Shown here: piece after piece, positions 43,125 to 52,026 of the stretch | Numbering within the stretch: position 1 is the first letter of the stretch | Layout of the letters: each line of letters begins with the position of its first letter | Source of the DNA: Roseburia sp. | GTDB taxonomy: Bacteria > Bacillota > Clostridia > Lachnospirales > Lachnospiraceae | Assembly (NCBI GenBank): GCA_017549185.1 | Contig: JAFYVJ010000056.1 | Location: 1 to 64,000 of the forward strand | Direction of reading: 5' to 3' | DNA length: 64,000 nt | Notes under the pieces: generated by a model | What the model saw: only the letters and a program-made list of their open reading frames with translations | The model's database searches: none | Told to the model about the DNA's origin: nothing | Made by a program: the position numbers and the translations under genes

Positions 43125-44628
43125 ATTGGTACCCATGGTGTAAAGAAGCCTTTGAAAAAGCCAAAAAAGAGGAAAAACCAATATTCTTAAGCATTGGATA
43201 CAGCACTTGCCATTGGTGCCACGTTATGGCACATGAAAGCTTTGAAGATACAGCAATAGCTTCCATGTTAAATGAAAATTTTGTATCTATAAAAGTCGAC
43301 AAAGAAGAACGACCAGATATTGACTGCTCTATTATGAAAAAACTTGCCATAAACCAGCCATGGAAATGGTAGATAAAACCTTGCTTCAAATGTATCGCGG
43401 TGGAATCTTTGATCATATTGGCGGCGGTTTTAGCCGCTATTCTACGGATAATTATTTTTTAGCACCACATTTTGAAAAAATGCTCTATGATAATGCCCTA
43501 TTGATTTTGGCATACGCAAAAGCATATCAACTATCACATAACAAATTGTACTTGGATATCGCAGAACGAACAGCTAACTATGTTTTAAATGAAATGACTT
43601 CTCCGGATGGAGGCTTTTATAGTGCACAAGACGCAGATAGCGAGGGCATCGAAGGAAAGTATTATTTATTTGAACCTGCTGAGATTATAAATGTACTAGG
43701 CCAAGAAAACGGACAAGAATTTTGCAACTACTATGACATTACAGAAAAAGGCAATTTCGAGGGAAAAAGCATTCCAAATCTCCTACGAACAACTGACTTT
43801 ACTGCCAACTACCACGCCCTTTTACCAAAACTCTATGACTACCGCAAAAAGCGCTATCACTTACACCTGGATGACAAAATTTTAACCTCTTGGAATGGTC
43901 TTATGATTGCTGCCATGTGCCATCTATATCGTGTAACCCAGAACGTCAAATATATAAATGCCGCTGAACAAGCACAATCTTTTATTGAAAATAATTTATA
44001 TGAGGACAACTCTCTTTTCGTAAGCTGGCGAGATAATAGACGTAGCGGAAGGGGATTTCTAGATGATTATGCAAATGAAATATTTGCCTTACTATCTTTA
44101 TATGAATCCACGTTTGATAAGACGTATCTCTCTCATGCAAAAACACTTTGTGATATGTGCATATCTCTTTTTTTCGATAAAAACGCGTCCGGTTTCTTTT
44201 TAAATGGTAGCGAAAACGAAGCACTAATTATGCGACCAAAAGAAACCTATGATGGAGCCATGCCTAGCGGAAATTCCATAATGGCTTACAATTTATTACG
44301 AATAAGTCATTATTACGAAATTGCCAGCTATGACTCCCATGCAGGGCAACAACTCCAATTTATGATAACCGAAGCAGCACATTATCCATCGGGTTATGCA
44401 ATGTTTCTATGTACACTTCTCGATTATGTGGAGTTACCAACAAAGGTAACCATCGTATTAAAGGACAAAACAGATTTAGAAAAATTGAAAGGAAAAGCCC
44501 CTCTCTCTACTATCGTGAAAATATTAGAAGAAGCTACCTCCGAATATCCTCTTATAAATGGACAAACCACATATTACGTCTGTAAAGGAAGAAGCTGTCA
44601 ACCTGCTACGAACACTTCTCCCTTCTAA
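43118..44628 (+). pseudogene. yyaL: Decayed yyaL (thioredoxin-fold DUF255/glycosidase-like) gene
   Basis: The first reading frame starts abruptly as [20 protein letters not shown] and runs through [20 protein letters not shown] and [10 protein letters not shown], the DUF255 thioredoxin-like domain, without the normal first 25 or so residues. After about 43320 it is interrupted by an internal deletion and a stop. From 43360 a second frame gives 422 residues of the six-hairpin domain (DKTLLQMYRGGIFDHIGGGFSRYSTD...YYVCKGRSCQPA). Thus the start is lost, the middle is deleted and the frame is broken. The long second frame could still be translated but would lack the redox domain. Confidence 0.85.
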
Positions 44629-44693
44629 AGAACAACGCGTTCGCTTGTGAACTCTCGCGCCGCAAAAGCGTCGCATTAGCGACATAGTTCATC

Positions 44694-44726
44694 TGCTGTG
44701 GCAAAATAGACATTTATTTGCCACAG
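44694..44726. terminator. Terminator between yyaL remnant and vanY copy
   Basis: GCTGTGGCAAAATA and TATTTGCCACAGC arms in a 33-base hairpin followed by ACTTTTC; usable in both directions. Confidence 0.75.
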
Positions 44727-44787
44727 CACTTTTCTGTAATTTCAGCGGTATTTTATCCATTTCTATTAACTTCTTTATTACCTACAA

Positions 44788-45465
44788 TCATTCCATATAT
44801 TCTTCTAAACATATTTGTTGCTCATAAATTTCTCGTGCAGCCTCTACACCAACATAACGATAGTGCCATGGTTCATACTCTATCCCTGTAATCTCCTGCT
44901 TCTCCAATGGATATCTTAATATAAAACCGTACTTATATGCATTCTCAAAAAGCCATGTATAAACTTCTTCATTACTGCACTTTGATCTATCTGCATTGAT
45001 GTCTACTGCAATCCCTAACTGATGCTCACTTGTCCCAGGCAATGCCACCCTTTCTTTTGCAGTTTTTTTAGCTCGCATCCTTGAGTATCCTTGATTTATG
45101 TAAGCTTGTATCTTCGTATCCAGTATCTCTTGTTGTTCTCCTGCAGTTCTATATCCTTCTCGGACCACTGGATATATTCCTTCTACCCTTGCCGCATCAA
45201 ACATTTCTTGTAACGCAGAATATATTCTACTGTCTACCTTTTGTCCATTTGATAATTCCGTTAATTCTACGCTGTAGTTTTCCGGTAGTTCATTCCATCT
45301 ATTCACAACAATTAGGTTCCATTCATCCGGAACTGTAATTTTATGTGTAGTTCCTATTCTAACATAAACATCATCAACCAACTGACACAAAATCAACAAC
45401 AGATACACTATAACTATTACTTTCAGCAGTTTCTTAATCCAATCTCCCTTTTTCTTCTTTGTCAT
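44788..45465 (-). CDS. vanY: VanY-type D,D-carboxypeptidase, second copy
   Basis: A 225-residue paralogue of the protein at 38589-39266, colinear throughout, with the same anchor, SEHQLGIAVDIN zinc site and WHYRYVG end. Differences are spread along the length (for example KERVALPG instead of KEWVALPG). ATG 45465 corresponds to the start of the first copy; the frame extends further but without homology. Here it has lost its operon: only a permease remnant lies upstream. It lies outside the spoIIID element. Confidence 0.88.
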   Translation of the reverse strand: MTKKKKGDWIKKLLKVIVIVYLLLILCQLVDDVYVRIGTTHKITVPDEWNLIVVNRWNELPENYSVELTELSNGQKVDSRIYSALQEMFDAARVEGIYPVVREGYRTAGEQQEILDTKIQAYINQGYSRMRAKKTAKERVALPGTSEHQLGIAVDINADRSKCSNEEVYTWLFENAYKYGFILRYPLEKQEITGIEYEPWHYRYVGVEAAREIYEQQICLEEYME

Positions 45466-45548
45466 ACTAATAACCATGCCCTTCCAACACCTGCAAACTT
45501 TGGGCCGCAGGCACAAATTTGCGTGTGAAAAATTTATTTTTCACACTA

Positions 45549-45660
45549 CTACGTCCTTAATCTTCTTGACCAATTTTTTATGAAAATGGCATACAGCAAA
45601 TACCATCCAAAAGCCTCATAAATAATACCTTAGCTATAATGCTAGGTATTACAAGTATAA
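45549..45660 (-). pseudogene. Remnant of an ABC permease gene
   Basis: The segment 45549-45600 matches the last codons of the intact permease gene (39276-39327) almost base for base, TTAATCTTCTTGACCAATT versus TTAGTCTTCTTGACCAATT. A second short match (around 45630-45655) corresponds to an internal part near 39710. The DNA between is deleted. With the vanY copy it shows that a second ABC-vanY operon once stood here. Confidence 0.7.
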
Positions 45661-45668
45661 CAAAAAAA

Positions 45669-45692
45669 GCCTACTACCGCTACGTAGTAAGC
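45669..45692 (-). terminator. Terminator of the ahpC-trxB operon
   Basis: On the minus strand GCTTACTAC and GTAGTAGGC enclose a short loop and are followed by seven T. Confidence 0.8.
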
Positions 45693-45777
45693 TTCTCTTT
45701 TTTAATTACTCTATACTTCGTGAATCATGTTCTTACGCAGCAAATCAGTAAATGATTTGTTGCTGTGTGAACAGTAA

Positions 45778-47436
45778 CTATACTTCCTTATCCGCCTTAC
45801 CAGATACGAGTTCTAATACTTGCTGCATGTTCTTCTTTCCAAAATGCACATACTCATCATTTATCACCATGCAAGGAACACTCATCACCTTATACTTGTT
45901 CTTAAGGCTTTCAAAATGCAAAATATCATACACCTCTGTCGTAATATTTTCTCCTACCGCTGCCATATGCTGTGCCGCGACAACCAAGTCCGGGCACATA
46001 GAACAGGATAGCGTAACTAGAATCTTAATATCTACCGGCTCATTCACCGCTTGAATGCGATTTCTCATATTCTCCTCCAGTACCTGGCCCGGACCAGAGG
46101 CATTATACAATCCTAACACGAAGGAAGTAAACTCATGACCGCCTGGAACACCATGGAAGGCAAGTCCAGTGTAAGAATCATCGCTACGATATATCCTGAC
46201 ACAAGGTGCAAATTCTTCTTTATGTCCATCCACGACTTCCATAGTCAGCTTATCCGTCATTGCCACTAATTCTTCCACATATCTCTGCAATTCTTTAGAA
46301 ACTGTTCGACTGTCCAGATACAATTTTAGTACCAACATAGTTTCCATTCTTCCAAAAACAGTCTCTAATTGAGTTTTCATTTCCGGAGTAAATAATCCGC
46401 TACTCTGCACATCTCCCACCTTCTCCGTAAATGCCTTCTCCGTAAATATCTTCTCCCGAATCACCGGATCTTTGGTTCGAAGTCCTGTTCTTTCCTGAAC
46501 CTTCGCCACATATTTTTCCAGTTCGGTTGCAGCCAGTGCACCATCACTTGTAGCTGTAACTACCTGTCGAAGAGGTTTCACGCAAATATCACCTGCTGCA
46601 TATACCCCCTCTACACTGGTCTTCTGTGATTTATCTGTAATGACATAGCCATGCTCATTCAGCTCTACAATATTCTTTACTAAATCTGTCTCTGGTGCAT
46701 ACCCCACAAATACGAATACGCCAAAGCTATCGCCATCCTTGGCACGATACTCTGTGACTTCGCCTGTGATGCGATTTTTGTAGCGTATATAGGAAAGTCC
46801 GTTTCCTCCGGACACCTCTTCCACTTCAGTATTCGTGATTACGTCTATCTTTTCGTGACTTCTTGCCTGTTCTGCAACTGCCTTTGCACAAGAAAAATCC
46901 TCTCCTCGAATCAGAATCGTAACATGACTAGCAAATTTTGTTAGAAAAATACTTTCCTCCGCTGCTGCAAATCCTCCACCGATAACAAATATTTCTTTCC
47001 CTGTAAAAAACTCTCCATCACAAGTGGCACAATAAGCAACCCCACGTCCCTTATATTCTTCTTCTCCTTTAAAACCAACAGTTCTTGGATGTGCACCGGT
47101 TGCAAGCAATACCCCAATGCACTGATAATCTCCCCGATTGGTATGGACGATTTTAACATCTTCCGATAATTGTAATCCTGTAGCCTCCGCAACGAGAAAC
47201 TCTGCCCCAAAATACTCCGCCTGTTTGTACATGGTATCCGTTAATTCTTTTCCACTGCATAACCCCACACCGGGATAATTCACCACCTCATGAGTGATTG
47301 TAATTTGTCCTCCAAACACCTCTTTTTCCAGTACCAGCACACGATATTTTGCACGACTTAGATAGATAGCAGCTGATAGCCCCGCCGGTCCACCGCCTAT
47401 AATGACAACGTCATATAAATTTTTTGTATCTACCAT
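45778..47436 (-). CDS. Thioredoxin reductase/AhpF-like flavoprotein with C-terminal thioredoxin-like domain
   Basis: A 552-residue protein. The first 310 residues are a thioredoxin reductase: FAD motif VVIIGGGPAGLSAAIYL, redox-active CATCDGEFF, NADPH motif VIGGGFAAAEES and the C-terminal FAD motif GVYAAGDI. The rest contains a thioredoxin-fold pair ending with LVTLSCSMCPDLVVAAQHMA (active CxxC) and VMSVPCMVIND. This reverses the domain order of classical AhpF. The ATG overlaps the ahpC stop (TAATG), so it is the probable electron donor to that peroxiredoxin. Confidence 0.9.
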   Translation of the reverse strand: MVDTKNLYDVVIIGGGPAGLSAAIYLSRAKYRVLVLEKEVFGGQITITHEVVNYPGVGLCSGKELTDTMYKQAEYFGAEFLVAEATGLQLSEDVKIVHTNRGDYQCIGVLLATGAHPRTVGFKGEEEYKGRGVAYCATCDGEFFTGKEIFVIGGGFAAAEESIFLTKFASHVTILIRGEDFSCAKAVAEQARSHEKIDVITNTEVEEVSGGNGLSYIRYKNRITGEVTEYRAKDGDSFGVFVFVGYAPETDLVKNIVELNEHGYVITDKSQKTSVEGVYAAGDICVKPLRQVVTATSDGALAATELEKYVAKVQERTGLRTKDPVIREKIFTEKAFTEKVGDVQSSGLFTPEMKTQLETVFGRMETMLVLKLYLDSRTVSKELQRYVEELVAMTDKLTMEVVDGHKEEFAPCVRIYRSDDSYTGLAFHGVPGGHEFTSFVLGLYNASGPGQVLEENMRNRIQAVNEPVDIKILVTLSCSMCPDLVVAAQHMAAVGENITTEVYDILHFESLKNKYKVMSVPCMVINDEYVHFGKKNMQQVLELVSGKADKEV

Positions 47437-47999
47437 TATAGCTGCCCTACCAAATCCAAACTTGGTTTTAAGGTTTCTGCTCCCGGTTTCCAGTTTGCCG
47501 GACATACCTGATCTCCATGTGCATGAACAAACTGACATGCCTGTACCTTACGAAGTAACTCTTCTGCATTACGCCCTACATTTCCCGCGGTCACCTCATA
47601 ACCTACAATTTTCCCCTCCGGATTGATAATAAAAGTTCCTCTTTCTGCTAAACCGTCTGCCTCGATCAACACCTCAAAATCTTTAGAGATACCATGCGTT
47701 GGATCCGCAAGCATTGGATAATTGATTTTCTTAATACGTTCTGATGCATCATGCCATGCCTTGTGCACGAAATGAGTATCCGTAGATACCGAATAGATTT
47801 CACAGCCGATTTCACGAAATTTCTCATATTTCTCTGCTAAATCCTCCAATTCCGTCGGACATACAAAGGTAAAGTCTGCAGGATAAAAGAAAAACACATT
47901 CCATTTTCCTAAAATATCCTCTTTGGACACCATCTTAAAATCATTGTCATGGAATGCATAGGTTTTAAAATCTGAGATTTCTTTATTAATCATTGACAT
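47436..47999 (-). CDS. ahpC: Peroxiredoxin AhpC
   Basis: A 187-residue typical 2-Cys peroxiredoxin: peroxidatic cysteine in FYPADFTFVCPTELEDLAEKY, resolving cysteine in HGDQVCPANWKPG. It reduces hydrogen and organic peroxides. Translationally coupled to the flavoprotein gene. GGGAG precedes the ATG. Confidence 0.96.
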   Translation of the reverse strand: MSMINKEISDFKTYAFHDNDFKMVSKEDILGKWNVFFFYPADFTFVCPTELEDLAEKYEKFREIGCEIYSVSTDTHFVHKAWHDASERIKKINYPMLADPTHGISKDFEVLIEADGLAERGTFIINPEGKIVGYEVTAGNVGRNAEELLRKVQACQFVHAHGDQVCPANWKPGAETLKPSLDLVGQL

Positions 48000-48138
48000 A
48001 GTAATTACTCCCTTCTACTTTTTCACATTTTCGAGTTTCTCTTTTATCATTTTCTCCAAAATACGAAAAAATACACATATTCTTAAAAAAAAAGCAAATA
48101 CTAGTTGCAGTTAAAAATCATTAAAACGAGGTACTCTT

Positions 48139-49548
48139 ATGAATAACACTCAATCTGACTCTTATATGAAAGGTTTCCTTCCATATGGCTTTGCAGCCTT
48201 TTTGGTTGGCATTGTAGGGGGTTTAAGCACGGTACTGGGTACCGCATTTGTACAGGATATGAACCTGCTATACAACAACACTACCTGGACAGCGCTCTCT
48301 CAAGCTATCTCTACTGCCTCCTGTGCACCAATTCTAGGGAAGCTTTGTGACATCTTTGGAAGAGGAAGAACCCTGTTACTCGGAATTACTATTTTTCTAC
48401 TAGGAAATTTTTTAAGTGCCTTGGCACCATCTCTGCTCTTTATGCTTTTTGCACGCTTCATAGTAGGAATTGGTACTGCTGCCATTGCACCTACTATTAT
48501 GTCCTATATTATTACGGAATTTCCCCCACAACAAATCGCAAAAGGCTTTTCACTCTATATGCTAATCTCCAGTACTTCCGTTATCTTTGGTCCAAGTCTT
48601 GGTGGAATTATTCTGCACGCAACTGGCTGGCGAACTCTTATGTGGATATCTTGCATCATTTGTGTCATTTTTCTTATTTTATGTATCCTAACTCACCCTA
48701 AAACAGAGTTCACCCCTAAAAAACTAGTCGGTTTTGATGGTTCAGGTGCCATTTTTATCGTTGCCTTTTTTAGTCTTCTGCTCTGTGTTCCAGCATTCGG
48801 GCAGAATTTTGGTTGGACTTCCACGAAATTTCTCGTAGTACTCATTCTGGCATTGACTGCACTTGTTGGATTATTCCTAATAGAAAAACGTGCCTCTAAT
48901 CCCATCCTATCCGGTGATTTTATGATGCGAAAGTCTTTTATCCTTCCCGTTATCATTTTATTTCTTACACAAGGACTGATGCAGGCAAATATGACCAATA
49001 CCATTGTATTTGTAAATTACACCCAACCCGATAATAGGGTCATCTCCGGTTATGCCATATCGATTATGTATCTTGGGATGTCTCTCGGCTCTATTCTCTT
49101 AGGTCCTCTGGCAGACCGTTTTGAACCGAAACGAATTCTGACATTCTCGCTTCTTTTTACCGGAATTGGCTGCGGACTTATGCTTCTTTTTTCTACAAAT
49201 ACTACTCTTTTGGTACTTGCAGCCTCTCTAGGGATTCTAGGCTTTGGACTCGGTGCAAATGCTACGATATTTATGAAAATCGTACTGTCTGACATTCCTA
49301 CCGAGACCGCCGGAGCAGGTACAGGTATCTATGGACTTTTTCGAGACCTTGCTGCCCCATTTGGTGTAGCAGTTTACGTCCCAATGTTTACCAACGAGAT
49401 TACACGCATAATGTCAAATGTCACAGAAGGTGTTACCGCTGGCGAGGCTGCGGTAAGCTCTATTCATATGCTTTCTTTTATTGAGCTTATTTGCATTGCT
49501 ATAGGTATTTTAATTGTTCAACTATTACCAAGAATTCACCAAAAATAA
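48139..49548 (+). CDS. MFS transporter (DHA2-like)
   Basis: A 469-residue membrane protein with about 12-14 helices and the MFS loop motif GKLCDIFGRGRTLLLG after helix 2, plus GPLADRFEPKRIL in the second half. DHA2-type members export drugs, bile acids and other amphiphiles. It is followed after 23 bases by an SDR dehydrogenase gene similar to bile acid 7-alpha-HSDH, so a steroid-related substrate is possible but unproven. Confidence 0.88.
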   Translation: MNNTQSDSYMKGFLPYGFAAFLVGIVGGLSTVLGTAFVQDMNLLYNNTTWTALSQAISTASCAPILGKLCDIFGRGRTLLLGITIFLLGNFLSALAPSLLFMLFARFIVGIGTAAIAPTIMSYIITEFPPQQIAKGFSLYMLISSTSVIFGPSLGGIILHATGWRTLMWISCIICVIFLILCILTHPKTEFTPKKLVGFDGSGAIFIVAFFSLLLCVPAFGQNFGWTSTKFLVVLILALTALVGLFLIEKRASNPILSGDFMMRKSFILPVIILFLTQGLMQANMTNTIVFVNYTQPDNRVISGYAISIMYLGMSLGSILLGPLADRFEPKRILTFSLLFTGIGCGLMLLFSTNTTLLVLAASLGILGFGLGANATIFMKIVLSDIPTETAGAGTGIYGLFRDLAAPFGVAVYVPMFTNEITRIMSNVTEGVTAGEAAVSSIHMLSFIELICIAIGILIVQLLPRIHQK

Positions 49549-49571
49549 TTATTTATTAAGGAGGAACCATC

Positions 49572-50369
49572 ATGAGACTTAAAAACAAAGTAATCCTAAT
49601 CACTGCCTCAACTAGAGGAATCGGTCTTGCCTGTGTCAAGGCATGCGCCAAGGAGGGTGCCATTTGCTATATGGCAGCCCGTAACCTAGAAGCCGCCGAA
49701 AAAACAGCCAACGAACTAAATCAACAGGGTTATCACGTAAAATATGTATATAATGATGCGAGCAAACCCGAATCTTTCATCAGCATGATAGAAGAGGTAA
49801 TTAAGAAGGAAGGACATCTAGATGTACTAGTAAATAACTTTGGCACCTCCAATCCACAAAAAGATTTAGATTTCTCTCACACAGATATTGCAGATTTTTT
49901 AGATATCGTAACATTAAATCTAAGAAGTGTATATATGGCAAGTCAGGCTGCCATAAAACATATGGCAGCGCATGGCGGCGGAAGTATCATTAACATCTCT
50001 TCCATTGGTGGATTAGTACCGGATATCTCACAGATTGCCTACGGCACCAGCAAGGCTGCCATTAACTATCTCACCAAGTTAATTGCTACTCATGAAGCTT
50101 CTCACAATATTCGTTGCAATGCCGTTTTACCAGGTATGACTGCCACAGAAGCCGTAGAAAACAATCTATCTGAGGATTTTCGCAACCTATTTCTTCGTCA
50201 TATTCCATTAAAAAGAATTGGCTTACCGGAAGAAATAGGTGCCGCAGTGGTGTATTTCTCCAGTGATGAATCCGCCTATACTACCGGACAGATTATGGCC
50301 GTTTCCGGTGGTTTTGGTCTTGCAACACCTGTTTACGGGGACTTAGCAGACAAAATGCAACGTAGATAA
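49572..50369 (+). CDS. SDR oxidoreductase, candidate 7-alpha-hydroxysteroid dehydrogenase
   Basis: A 265-residue classical short-chain dehydrogenase: cofactor motif TASTRGIG, NNFGTSN in place of NNAG, catalytic ISSIGG serine, and YGTSK (Tyr/Lys). The ASTRGIG start, VYNDASKPES, NNFGTSN, PLKRIGLPEEI and the ending GGFGLATPVYGDL recall, from memory, the NADP-dependent 7-alpha-HSDH of Clostridium sardiniense/absonum (SSTRGIG, NNYGGTN, GGFALGTPQY). AAGGAGG precedes the ATG. SDR membership is certain, bile acid activity is a hypothesis. Confidence 0.85.
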   Translation: MRLKNKVILITASTRGIGLACVKACAKEGAICYMAARNLEAAEKTANELNQQGYHVKYVYNDASKPESFISMIEEVIKKEGHLDVLVNNFGTSNPQKDLDFSHTDIADFLDIVTLNLRSVYMASQAAIKHMAAHGGGSIINISSIGGLVPDISQIAYGTSKAAINYLTKLIATHEASHNIRCNAVLPGMTATEAVENNLSEDFRNLFLRHIPLKRIGLPEEIGAAVVYFSSDESAYTTGQIMAVSGGFGLATPVYGDLADKMQRR

Positions 50370-50393
50370 ACAAAATAATTGATAGTATCAAAA

Positions 50394-50427
50394 AACCAGC
50401 GAAATCCTTTTTAGATTTTCGCTGGTT
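50394..50427 (+). terminator. Terminator of the MFS-SDR operon
   Basis: AACCAGCGAAA and TTTCGCTGGTT arms, then a T-rich stretch; an A-run on the other side makes it usable in both directions. Confidence 0.85.
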
Positions 50428-50489
50428 CTATTTATTCAATATATTCTAATACAGATTATGTTTGTCTAATCCATTTTCATATCTATAAA

Positions 50490-51026
50490 TCATTCCGGCT
50501 TATTAACAAGCTTTTCTAATGTAATTACCAATACCGGAATCAAAACAATCTGCAAAATAATTCTTGGTACAGCATTGAGTATTGCACCCGATAAAAATGC
50601 ACTCAACCCAAACTTTGAAGCATCAAATCCCATACAACAGAACATTACAATGCCCCATACTAAGCGACCGATTACCATTGCACTTAATAAAGATACATAT
50701 ACATTTACTTTTTTCTTTGGTAATTTGTGATACAACCATCCCGCCGCAAATCCATATGTCGCTAATTCTAATGCCATAGAAACAGCCATAGGAAACATAA
50801 CCGGTACTCCTAACGTAAACGAACGTAAGATGGGTGCAATAAACCCTACACCTATTCCCCATGGTGCTCCACAAAAGAATCCACATAACAATACCGGAAT
50901 ATGCATTGGGCAAAGCATGGAACCGATTTGTGGAATCTGCCCTGTTAAAAATGGCATCACAAATGTCAATGCTAAAAACATAGCAGCTAAAGTAAATTTC
51001 TTAATTTCATTTCTTTTATATTCCAT
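50490..51026 (-). CDS. ECF transporter S component
   Basis: A 178-residue protein with six membrane segments, starting MEYKRNEIKKFTLAAMFLALTFVMPFLTGQIPQIGSMLCPMHIPVLLCGF, the pattern of energy-coupling factor substrate-binding subunits (xxPMHIPVxLCGFxCGxxxG). The substrate, usually a vitamin, cannot be told from sequence. The shared ECF energising module is not in this window. ATG 51026 follows AAGGAAC; a GTG two codons earlier is less likely. Confidence 0.85.
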   Translation of the reverse strand: MEYKRNEIKKFTLAAMFLALTFVMPFLTGQIPQIGSMLCPMHIPVLLCGFFCGAPWGIGVGFIAPILRSFTLGVPVMFPMAVSMALELATYGFAAGWLYHKLPKKKVNVYVSLLSAMVIGRLVWGIVMFCCMGFDASKFGLSAFLSGAILNAVPRIILQIVLIPVLVITLEKLVNKPE

Positions 51027-51097
51027 AAACACAGTTCCTTTTTGTTCTACCTTTTTATTTTAGTATTCATTTAATTATATCTCTCTTTTTATTTAAA

Positions 51098-51415
51098 TCA
51101 ATACTTATCGCAAAAACACTCTCCGCAAAGAAGAACAGAAATAACTACCTTATCACCAACTTTAATTGGATCGCCTTTTGTATCAACTGTCACACCTTCA
51201 CCAATAGCTACTACTTCACTTGTTCCCTCATGACTCAATACTACTGGTGCCATTCCAAATGGATCGTAACGATATTCGTGTACGTCAGTACCACAAATGC
51301 CACAACCTTCTACTTTTACAAGAACTTCTCCCGGTGTAGGAACCTCATGTTCACGAAATTCAACGATAGCTTCGCCCTGAACGCCATCTACAACAAATCC
51401 TTGGCAAAGATTTTG
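51098..51415 (-). pseudogene. N-terminal fragment of a zinc-type alcohol dehydrogenase
   Basis: The minus strand reads GFVVDGVQGEAIVEFREHEV, VEGCGICGTDVHEYRYDPFG, LSHEGTSEVVAIGEGVTVDT and VGDKVVISVLLCGECFCDKY-stop. This is the GroES-like N-terminal domain of a medium-chain dehydrogenase, with catalytic zinc Cys and His-Glu residues and the first structural zinc cysteines. No start codon is in frame and the cofactor domain is gone, so about one third of the gene survives between the ECF S gene and aroK. Confidence 0.8.
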
Positions 51416-51423
51416 TAATCAAA

Positions 51424-51459
51424 AAAGTGACCAAATCTGCAATTTGATTCAGTCACTTT
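51424..51459 (-). terminator. Terminator of the aroE-aroK operon
   Basis: AAAGTGAC and GTCACTTT arms with inner AAAT/ATTT pairing; six T follow on the minus strand. Confidence 0.85.
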
Positions 51460-51464
51460 CATTA

Positions 51465-51965
51465 TCATTTCATATTCAAAATCTCCTCACAGATTTCCTC
51501 TTGGCTCTTTTCATCTGTTGCCACTTTGTAATCCGCCGCCTCCTCATAACAAATACGACGTTTTTCCATAAGCTCCGCAATATATTCGACATTCATATGT
51601 CCATTTAAAATCGGACGATTCGTACTATATTTTACGCGTTCTAATATCGTTTCTGGTTCTGCTGTGAGCCATACTATTATACCGGATTCCTTCATCATCC
51701 TACGATTCTCCTCGCATAAGACTGCCCCACCACCACAAGATACTATCACTCCATCCTTCATCTGTAAGCGTTTTATCAAATCTGTTTCCATATTGCGAAA
51801 ATACTCTTCACCATATTTTTCAAAAATCTCAGTAATGGACATGCCCTGTTCCTGAACAATCAGCTCATCCATCTCTACTTGTTCCATTCCTAGCTTCTTA
51901 GATAACATTCTCGCAATAGTACTTTTACCGCATCCCATAAAACCAATCAAAAATATATTTTTCAT
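51465..51965 (-). CDS. aroK: Shikimate kinase
   Basis: A 166-residue kinase: P-loop FLIGFMGCGKSTIARML, shikimate-binding MDELI (Asp34 region) and FRNMETDLIKRL, the VVSCGGGAVL glycine motif and lid arginines near YSTNRPIL. Catalyses the fifth step of the shikimate pathway. It follows aroE in the same direction, 61 bases downstream. Confidence 0.96.
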   Translation of the reverse strand: MKNIFLIGFMGCGKSTIARMLSKKLGMEQVEMDELIVQEQGMSITEIFEKYGEEYFRNMETDLIKRLQMKDGVIVSCGGGAVLCEENRRMMKESGIIVWLTAEPETILERVKYSTNRPILNGHMNVEYIAELMEKRRICYEEAADYKVATDEKSQEEICEEILNMK

Positions 51966-52026
51966 ACTCTTTTCTTCTTCCGCACATCTTTCTTATACTC
52001 TAACTGATACTGTAACACATACTTTG

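Noticed and set aside
45725..45780. Full copy of the interspersed repeat
   Set aside because: It has an AGCAAATCA/TGATTTGTTGCT hairpin and a GAACAGTAAC end, but too little shared sequence to call it with confidence.
51027..51097. Vitamin riboswitch before the ECF S component gene
   Set aside because: The leader is short and AT-rich, with no recognisable aptamer motif.
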